A DNA stretch of 12,172 nt from an uncultured Clostridia bacterium (lineage in GTDB: Bacteria > Bacillota > Clostridia > Oscillospirales > CAG-272). Below are positions 1-5,055 of the stretch, piece by piece. Under the pieces are notes generated by a model. That model searched no databases, was not told the origin of the DNA, and was given only the letters and a program-made list of their open reading frames with translations. Both the position numbers and the translations under genes were made by a program. The stretch lies in contig CAMFEL010000054.1 in NCBI GenBank assembly GCA_945949385.1, positions 1-12,172 on the forward strand, given 5' to 3'. Position 1 is the first letter of the stretch, and every line of letters starts with the position of its first letter.

Positions 1-2
1 GC

Positions 3-1622
3 GACAAGCTTGAACTGAAGCTTGCTTACTGCGAGGGAGACCAGGCTGTTGTTGACGAGAGCCGCAATCCTCCTATCTACTGCGTAGAGCCTGTTGATGT
101 GTACGATTACACCTGTACCATCGTTGATGCTGTTTGCGAGCATCCTACCACTCACGAGAATATCATTCCCGCTACCTGCACCGAGGACGGTGCAAAGCAG
201 CAGGTCTGCGATGTGTGCGGCGCTGTTGTAAGCTCCGAGACTATTCCTACCGATGGACATCAGTGGGTAAAGGGCGAAACCGTTGATCCTACTTGTAAGG
301 ATGACGGTTACACCGTTTACGAGTGCTCCGTATGCCATATAACCGAGAACAGAGACGTTGTATCTGCAACCGGCGAGCATGAATACGTGGCAGGCACTCC
401 CGTTCCCGCAACCTGTGCTGAGGACGGATATACTCCTTATACCTGTAAGTTCTGCGGAACCGTAGATAAGAGAGACATCGTATCCAAGGATACCGTTTCT
501 CATACTCCCGGTGAGCCCGTAGTTGTACCTGCTACCTGCACAGAGGAAGGAAGCTCTACAGTATACTGTACTATTTGCGATGCTGTGATCTCTTCCACTC
601 CTATTCCTGCCAAGAGACACTCTTGGGTAGGAACTACTATTCATGAACCTACCTGTACCGAAAGAGGCTGGACCGATTTTGAGTGCTCCGTATGCCATGA
701 GACTATGCAAGACAATTTCGTCGACGCTAAGGGTCACGATTGGGCGGAAGCTACCTGTACCGCTCCCAAGACCTGTAATACTTGCGGCGCAACCGAAGGC
801 GATGCTCTCGGACATCAGCCTGCAGCTCCCGTTGTAGTAACTCCTCCCACCTGTACCGAAGCAGGTCATACTACCGTAAACTGCTCAAGATGCGGCGCGC
901 TTCTTGACGAATCCTATCCCGATGCTCTCGGTCACAAGGAATTCGTTGAGATCAATATTCAGCCCACCTATGAAGCAGACGGCCGTCTGAAGATAGTCTG
1001 CGAGAGATGTCAGGAAGTTCTTCAGGATACAGTAAGACCCAGACTGACTGTCGGCGCAAGCGTTGTCTGCGTAATTGAGAACGATGATCCCGATGCAGAC
1101 GATATTATTATCGCTCAGTTTGATTACGACGGTCTTTACAAGGGCGAAGTATTCCAGCCCGATATCCCCGAGATTCCCGGATACACCGTAGTTGAGGGAA
1201 CCGTACAGGACGAGATTGAGCTCGGCGAAGACGGTAACTATATCATCTATGTATATACCGCTAACACCGACATTACTTATACCGTTAAGTATGTTGATGA
1301 GAACGGCAAGGAGCTTGCTGACGCTAAGGTTGTTACCGGTCAGACCATGGCTTCCGAGGTAACCGAAAAGGCTATCGAGATCAAGGGTTACACCGTTGAC
1401 GAAGCTGAAAAGACTATCGTTCTTGAGGCTGAGGGCAACGAGATCGTATTCACCTACAAGGCTGATAAGACTGAGGGTGGCGCTTCTACCCCCGACGATA
1501 CCAAGAAGCCCACAAACAGCCAGACCGGTGATAACATGATCTTCATCATCATCGCTCTTGCAGTTGCCGCTGTCGGCGCAGTTGCTGTTGTTATCGTAAG
1601 AAGCAGAAGAAAAGAGCACTGA
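3..1622 (+). CDS. Cell-wall-anchored surface protein, 3' portion (Cys repeats, MucBP domain, sorting tail)
   Basis: The frame is open from the left edge, so the true start lies outside the window; a GTG at 99 is internal and has no ribosome binding site. The visible 539 residues hold, in order: about eight short repeats with a Cys, a CxxC pair and a closing His (168-1040); a linker; a MucBP-like beta domain beginning YTVKYVDENGKEL (about 1275-1460); and a C-terminal sorting signal of SQTGDN (1518-1535), a hydrophobic stretch and a basic tail RSRRKEH. This is the layout of a protein exported and covalently attached to peptidoglycan by a sortase, although the motif is QTGD rather than textbook LPXTG. 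MucBP domains are known from mucin-binding adhesins, so an adhesive role is a reasonable inference. Codon use is strongly biased, as in the rubrerythrin gene, suggesting high expression. The ligand and any N-terminal catalytic domain cannot be seen. Confidence 0.85.
   Translation, partial: DKLELKLAYCEGDQAVVDESRNPPIYCVEPVDVYDYTCTIVDAVCEHPTTHENIIPATCTEDGAKQQVCDVCGAVVSSETIPTDGHQWVKGETVDPTCKDDGYTVYECSVCHITENRDVVSATGEHEYVAGTPVPATCAEDGYTPYTCKFCGTVDKRDIVSKDTVSHTPGEPVVVPATCTEEGSSTVYCTICDAVISSTPIPAKRHSWVGTTIHEPTCTERGWTDFECSVCHETMQDNFVDAKGHDWAEATCTAPKTCNTCGATEGDALGHQPAAPVVVTPPTCTEAGHTTVNCSRCGALLDESYPDALGHKEFVEINIQPTYEADGRLKIVCERCQEVLQDTVRPRLTVGASVVCVIENDDPDADDIIIAQFDYDGLYKGEVFQPDIPEIPGYTVVEGTVQDEIELGEDGNYIIYVYTANTDITYTVKYVDENGKELADAKVVTGQTMASEVTEKAIEIKGYTVDEAEKTIVLEAEGNEIVFTYKADKTEGGASTPDDTKKPTNSQTGDNMIFIIIALAVAAVGAVAVVIVRSRRKEH
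168..1040 (+). repeat. Eight Cys-x(8-9)-CxxC...His protein repeats within the surface protein
   Basis: Units typically begin PATC or EPTC, continue with a TEDG-like turn, then a CxxC pair, and close 13-18 residues later with a His, usually in GH. Six units are full length. The sixth in order is a shortened form (ATCTAPKTCNTCG, C-x5-CxxC) and the last is degenerate, with the first Cys replaced by Tyr and no final His. Each full unit therefore offers three Cys and one His. Similar repeats are common in surface proteins of gut Clostridia, but I know no established function; metal binding or disulfide/thioester chemistry are inferences. Confidence 0.8.
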
Positions 1623-1690
1623 TTGACTCAATCGTTTTATGACGGTTGGTACTGATAACAGTTATAACTGTTACGGTTAATGCAAAACCG

Positions 1691-1719
1691 AGCGGGTCGC
1701 TTTATGCGACCCGCTTTTT
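1691..1719 (+). terminator. Intrinsic terminator of the surface protein gene
   Basis: A perfect 10-base stem (AGCGGGTCGC at 1691-1700, GCGACCCGCT at 1706-1715) with a TTTAT loop is followed by a run of five T. It lies 69 bases after the stop codon, which is ordinary for a strong Rho-independent terminator. Confidence 0.92.
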
Positions 1720-1733
1720 GCATATTATAACCG

Positions 1734-1753
1734 TTTGCCGGTGATTCGGCAAA
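1734..1753. other. Small inverted repeat between the terminator and the rubrerythrin promoter
   Basis: TTTGCCG (1734-1740) can pair with CGGCAAA (1747-1753) around a 6-base loop. No T run follows, so it is not a terminator. A second inverted repeat, GTATAG (1810-1815) with CTATAC (1826-1831), lies further on. Otherwise 1720-1846 shows no gene or recognisable signal. Confidence 0.35.
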
Positions 1754-1846
1754 GCATAAGGCATCGGGAACAGGCGGTTTTCCGAGTTTGTTCATTCCGG
1801 AATTGCGTGGTATAGGTGTATATTACTATACAATTTTACAAGTATA

Positions 1847-1874
1847 TATGAAACGATATTTATGAAACGAAATT
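1847..1874 (+). repeat. 14-base tandem direct repeat upstream of the reverse rubrerythrin promoter
   Basis: TATGAAACGATATT (1847-1860) is followed immediately by TATGAAACGAAATT (1861-1874), 13 of 14 bases identical. The pair ends 13 bases before the -35 box. It could be a regulator binding site. It does not match a PerR or Rex operator as I know them. Confidence 0.6.
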
Positions 1875-1887
1875 TCATTGCAAACTA

Positions 1888-1916
1888 TTGATTTTGACAG
1901 AAGTCTTTGTTATAAT
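1888..1916 (+). promoter_or_regulatory. Sigma-A promoter for the reverse rubrerythrin
   Basis: TTGATT (1888-1893), a 17-base spacer and a perfect TATAAT (1911-1916) point at a start near 1923, about 65 bases ahead of the ATG. A TTGACA at 1894-1899 is only 11 bases from the -10, so it is not the partner. Confidence 0.75.
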
Positions 1917-1987
1917 TTAATTACGGTTGAAGCTTATGCTTATACCGCAAATAATTGATATTATATACATAAACGGAGGAATTTGTT

Positions 1988-2536
1988 ATGAAAAAGTGGA
2001 GATGTCTCATTTGCGGAGAGATCGTTGAGTCCGAGGAAAGACCTGCTCAGTGCCCTCTGTGCAAGGCTCCCGGCGAAAAGTTCGTTGAGATTACCGAAAC
2101 TGAGATGACCTGGGCTTGCGAGCATGTTATCGGTATCGCTAAGGACGCACCTGCCGAGATCATTGACGGTCTGCGCGCCAACTTTAACGGTGAGTGCACC
2201 GAAGTCGGTATGTACCTCGCTATGTCCCGTGCAGCAGCACGCGAGGGTTATCCCGAGATCGCCGAGTACTGGAAGACCGCTGCTTTTGAAGAAGCAGAGC
2301 ATGCTGCAAAGTTTGCAGAGCTTCTGGGCGAGTGCGTAAGCGAGTCTACCGAGGAAAACCTCAAGGTCAGAGTTGAAGCCGAAAACGGCGCTACCGCCGG
2401 CAAGTTCGAGCTTGCTAAGATGGCAAAGCAGCTTAACCTTGACGCTATTCATGACACCGTGCATGAAATGGCTAAGGACGAGGCCCGACACGGCAAGGCA
2501 TTTGCAGGACTTCTGAAGAGATACTTCGGTAAATAA
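1988..2536 (+). CDS. Reverse rubrerythrin (N-terminal rubredoxin, C-terminal ferritin-like diiron domain)
   Basis: This 182-residue cytoplasmic protein reduces hydrogen peroxide to water, and in the clostridial family can also act on oxygen, with electrons from NADH via reductase partners. Domain order is reversed relative to classical rubrerythrin. A rubredoxin-like iron site comes first (C6-x2-C9 and C22-x2-C25), then a four-helix ferritin-like domain with carboxylates around E69/E72 and two ExxH motifs (E102-AE-H105 and E165-AR-H168) that supply the diiron site. Clostridium acetobutylicum revRbr is the named family precedent. The start is secure: GGAGGA at 1975-1980 sits 7 bases before ATG. 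The gene stands alone, with its own promoter and terminator. Codon use is strongly biased, suggesting high expression, as expected for a frontline oxygen-defence protein in an anaerobe. Confidence 0.93.
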   Translation: MKKWRCLICGEIVESEERPAQCPLCKAPGEKFVEITETEMTWACEHVIGIAKDAPAEIIDGLRANFNGECTEVGMYLAMSRAAAREGYPEIAEYWKTAAFEEAEHAAKFAELLGECVSESTEENLKVRVEAENGATAGKFELAKMAKQLNLDAIHDTVHEMAKDEARHGKAFAGLLKRYFGK

Positions 2537-2550
2537 TTATCTGAAACATA

Positions 2551-2594
2551 AAAGACATCCGCCAAAGCTTATGGCTTTCGGCGGATGTCTTTTA
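2551..2594 (+). terminator. Strong terminator after the reverse rubrerythrin, probably bidirectional
   Basis: AAAGACATCCGCC (2551-2563) pairs with GGCGGATGTCTTT (2580-2592). An inner AAAGC/GCTTT extends the stem past one bulged C at 2579, with a TTATG loop. TTTT follows on the + strand and TTTTATG on the - strand, so it can also end the convergent YjbR-family transcript. Confidence 0.9.
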
Positions 2595-2595
2595 C

Positions 2596-2621
2596 TGCCC
2601 GTATTTCATGCCCGTATTTCA
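2596..2621. repeat. Perfect 13-base tandem duplication
   Basis: TGCCCGTATTTCA occurs twice back to back (2596-2608 and 2609-2621), between the terminator and the 3' end of the YjbR-family gene. It is most likely a replication-slippage duplication in non-coding DNA. Confidence 0.7.
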
Positions 2622-2649
2622 GATATATTTCAGATGGAATGACGCAATT

Positions 2650-3015
2650 TCATTTCTTTACGCGGTGGCGCGTAAGGTCGTAGCTGATATTCAGGAGAAA
2701 CATAATGTCTTCACGGTCGGCTCTTTCAATGAGTACAGACAGCCAATGGCGCTTATTCATATGATACGCCGGAAAGAATACCGAATTGTTCACAAAGGAA
2801 GCGCCTACCTCCGGGTCGCATTTCACATTAAGTATATCGGCGGGGCGTGCGGTATTCAGTCCGAGCCGATTCAAAGGAACATTCATGACAATACCGAACC
2901 ATTTGCCGCCGGAGTTATGGCGCAGTACGGCTGTGTCACTGTCATTTTCAAATGGATAGTCCGCCTCTACGGAAAAATTCTCGCGGACGAGCTCAAGCAG
3001 TTCGGTTTTTGTCAT
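2650..3015 (-). CDS. MmcQ/YjbR family protein
   Basis: This 121-residue protein shows the YjbR/MmcQ hallmarks: a GGKWFGIVMNVP strand, NVKCDPE, and FPAYHMNKRHWLSVL, with a C-terminal LLNISYDLT helix. The family (PF04237) has a CyaY/ferredoxin-like fold and is often called DNA-binding, but its biochemical role is poorly defined. I chose ATG at 3015, preceded by a GGTGA ribosome binding site. An in-frame GTG at 3024, three codons upstream, is the alternative and has a weaker site. The gene converges on the reverse rubrerythrin and diverges from murI; it has its own promoter at 3054-3082. Confidence 0.88.
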   Translation of the reverse strand: MTKTELLELVRENFSVEADYPFENDSDTAVLRHNSGGKWFGIVMNVPLNRLGLNTARPADILNVKCDPEVGASFVNNSVFFPAYHMNKRHWLSVLIERADREDIMFLLNISYDLTRHRVKK

Positions 3016-3053
3016 TTTGCTCACCGTCTTTACGTTATTTATTATTTATATTG

Positions 3054-3082
3054 ATTCTATCACGGTTTGCAAAGTAATTCAA
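3054..3082 (-). promoter_or_regulatory. Sigma-A promoter for the YjbR-family gene
   Basis: On the - strand, TTGAAT (3077-3082), a 17-base spacer and TAGAAT (3054-3059) lie about 38 bases upstream of the chosen start. It is back to back with the murI promoter, with 33 bases between the -35 boxes. Confidence 0.65.
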
Positions 3083-3115
3083 TAGCGGCTTGCTTATTTT
3101 TCCGCGGCTTTTCGG

Positions 3116-3144
3116 TTGACAATACGGTGCGCTTAATATATAAT
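3116..3144 (+). promoter_or_regulatory. Consensus sigma-A promoter for the murI operon
   Basis: A perfect TTGACA (3116-3121), a 17-base spacer and a perfect TATAAT (3139-3144) predict a start near 3151. This gives a leader of about 75 bases with no obvious riboswitch fold. Confidence 0.88.
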
Positions 3145-3226
3145 TGTAATGTAATTTTTCAGGATTTTTCGACGCGGCCTTTTCTTTTCGGAGCTGGGCT
3201 TGCGGCAGGAACGGAATATTAAAAAT

Positions 3227-4048
3227 ATGAGCAAAGCAGTAACGGATATTTCGGAAATACGGTGCCTGCCTATCGGGTTTATGGACTCCGGTCTGGGCGG
3301 GCTCAGCGTTCTCAAGGAGGAGCTGAGGCTTCTGCCTTATGAGGACTTTATATATTACGGGGACTCCGCCAACGCCCCCTACGGCGAAAAAAGCACCGAG
3401 GAAATTAAGCGGCTTACCTTTTCTGTAACCGAAAGACTTACGGAGCACGGTATAAAGGGTCTTGTTATTGCCTGCAATACCGCCACGGCAGCCGCTGTAA
3501 GAGAGCTCAGGTGTGCATATCCCCAAATACCCATAGTGGGGATCGAGCCTGCCGTAAAGCCTGCATATGAAATGAGCCGTGGCGGGAGAATAATCGTTAT
3601 GGCTACTCCCATGGCAATCAGGCAGGAGAAGTTCCGTCAGCTTATTGCACGGTACGAAAAGCTTGCGGACTTAGTTACGGTGCCCTGCGGAGGGCTTATG
3701 GAATTTGTTGAAAAAGGAGAGCTTGACGGTGCCGTTCTGGACGGGTACTTTCGTGAGCATCTAAGCCCTTATATTACCCATAACACGGAGACAATTGTTC
3801 TCGGCTGTACCCATTATCCGTTTCTGCGCCCTCATTTGCGGGAGTTTCTTGCGGGGCGGGAGGATATTCCCGATATTCGGATTATTGACGGAAGCCGCGG
3901 TACCGCCGCTGAAATGAGGCGCAGGCTTGATGAGTGCGGACTTCTGCGTACGGACACGGGCCGTGCCGGGGTGCTGACAATTGAGAATTCCGCAGGAGAT
4001 GAAATGGTGGAGAGAAGCTATAAGCTTTTGAAGCTTCCTACGGATTAG
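3227..4048 (+). CDS. murI: Glutamate racemase
   Basis: MurI interconverts L- and D-glutamate and supplies D-Glu for the peptidoglycan stem peptide in the cytoplasm. From ATG 3227 the protein has 273 residues, normal for the family. It carries the glycine-rich MDSGLGGLSV segment with the conserved Asp (D20), YYGDSANAPYG, the first catalytic Cys in ACNTATAAA (C83), and the second in LGCTHYPFL (C194, with H196). The two cysteines are the acid/base pair. The start is ambiguous: TTG at 3200 is in frame with GGAG 6 bases upstream, which would add nine residues, while ATG 3227 has only a distant CGGA/AGGA. I prefer ATG because the conserved core normally begins within a few residues of the N terminus. 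It is the first gene of an operon, with DUF3737 31 bases downstream. Confidence 0.95.
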   Translation: MSKAVTDISEIRCLPIGFMDSGLGGLSVLKEELRLLPYEDFIYYGDSANAPYGEKSTEEIKRLTFSVTERLTEHGIKGLVIACNTATAAAVRELRCAYPQIPIVGIEPAVKPAYEMSRGGRIIVMATPMAIRQEKFRQLIARYEKLADLVTVPCGGLMEFVEKGELDGAVLDGYFREHLSPYITHNTETIVLGCTHYPFLRPHLREFLAGREDIPDIRIIDGSRGTAAEMRRRLDECGLLRTDTGRAGVLTIENSAGDEMVERSYKLLKLPTD

Positions 4049-4079
4049 GGCATATAAGCAAAATAACAAGGAATTAAAA

Positions 4080-4922
4080 ATGAGAAAGACAGTTGAAAAT
4101 CAGCGCTTTGATGAGGAAAGAGCGCTTTACAATCTCCGCACTGCGGATGTTACGGGCTGCGTTTTCGCAGGTCCTGCCGACGGAGAGTCCGTGCTGAAGG
4201 AGGCAAGGGATATATGGGTGCATAACTGCAGCTTTTCCCTGAGATACCCTCTGTGGCATGTCAAAGGCTTCCGCCTTACGGACAGCACTATGGACGAGAT
4301 GACCCGCGCGGCTTTATGGTACGACGAGGACGGCGATATTTCCGGCTGTACTCTTGGGGGGATAAAGGCGCTTCGGGAGTGTGTTGATGTAAGGATCGAC
4401 AACTGCAAAATCATTTCTCCCGAATTCGGCTGGAAGTGCAGCGGCATTGCTCTCGGAAATTCTTCAATTGAAGCGGAATATGCTTTTCTTGACAGCAAGG
4501 ATTTGCACCTTGACGGGGTGAAGCTTCGCGGTAAGTATTCTTTTCAGTATGTCCGCGGGCTTGAAATATCGGACTGTATTCTTGATACAAAGGACGCTTT
4601 CTGGCACAGTACGGATGTTACCGTGCGGGACAGCGTGGTAAAGGGCGAGTATCTCGGCTGGTTTTCCGACGGGCTGACCCTTATAAACTGCAAGATTTCC
4701 GGCACTCAGCCTCTTTGCTACTGCAAGCGGCTGAAGCTTATAAACTGCACTATGGAGGACACGGATCTGTCCTTTGAATATTCGGATGTTGAAGCGGATG
4801 TAAAGGGGAATATCGTTTCCGTTAAGAATCCGCGCTCCGGTGTTATCGTTGCAGACAGCGTAGGTGAGATTATTACGGAGGATCCGGTTATGGAGTGCAG
4901 CGGAAAGGTCGTTTTGCGCTGA
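4080..4922 (+). CDS. DUF3737 family protein (predicted right-handed beta-helix)
   Basis: This is a 280-residue protein with no signal peptide or membrane segment, so it is probably cytoplasmic. It is built of short repeated strands of the pattern (V/I)x(I/L)xxCx(I/L/V), such as VRIDNCKI, LEISDCIL and LTLINCKI, as in pectate-lyase-like parallel beta-helices. The opening ENQRFDEERALY and the LWYDEDG and FGWKCSGI stretches are characteristic of DUF3737 (PF12541). No catalytic site is recognisable and the family has no known function. The start is supported by AAGGAA at 4068-4073, six bases before ATG. It follows murI by 31 bases with no terminator or promoter between, so the two are co-transcribed. 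Whether this reflects a shared wall role or chance is unknown. Confidence 0.88.
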   Translation: MRKTVENQRFDEERALYNLRTADVTGCVFAGPADGESVLKEARDIWVHNCSFSLRYPLWHVKGFRLTDSTMDEMTRAALWYDEDGDISGCTLGGIKALRECVDVRIDNCKIISPEFGWKCSGIALGNSSIEAEYAFLDSKDLHLDGVKLRGKYSFQYVRGLEISDCILDTKDAFWHSTDVTVRDSVVKGEYLGWFSDGLTLINCKISGTQPLCYCKRLKLINCTMEDTDLSFEYSDVEADVKGNIVSVKNPRSGVIVADSVGEIITEDPVMECSGKVVLR

Positions 4923-4947
4923 GATTTTCTATATTATACATAGTAAG

Positions 4948-4976
4948 AAAGAGGCACATTTTTATGTGTCTCTTTT
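4948..4976 (+). terminator. Terminator of the murI-DUF3737 operon
   Basis: AAAGAGGCACAT (4948-4959) pairs with ATGTGTCTCTTT (4964-4975), with one G-U pair and a TTTT loop. It ends in a T-rich arm 26 bases after the stop codon. Confidence 0.85.
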
Positions 4977-4995
4977 CACCCTTATTGGTATTCCG

Positions 4996-5027
4996 AAAAA
5001 ACGAGGCGGAGAATAATTCTCCGCCTC
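4996..5027 (-). terminator. Terminator of the long secreted-protein frame, probably bidirectional
   Basis: A perfect 11-base stem GAGGCGGAGAA (5003-5013) / TTCTCCGCCTC (5017-5027) has a 3-base loop. On the - strand it is followed by a run of six T, 28 bases after the stop at 5056. On the + strand AGATTTTTA follows, so it can back up the operon terminator from the other side. Confidence 0.88.
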
Positions 5028-5055
5028 AGATTTTTATATACAAAATGGTAGTTGA

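Noticed and set aside
885..1631. Long - strand open frame opposite the surface protein gene
   Set aside because: It is antisense to a well-supported gene with domain homology, has low-complexity composition, and arises from the biased codons of the + strand gene.
1894..1916. TTGACA at 1894 as the -35 box of the reverse rubrerythrin promoter
   Set aside because: It is only 11 bases from the TATAAT; TTGATT at 1888 has the correct 17-base spacing.
3035..3526. - strand open frame upstream of and overlapping murI
   Set aside because: It is antisense to murI, shows no recognisable family, and crosses two well-formed promoters.
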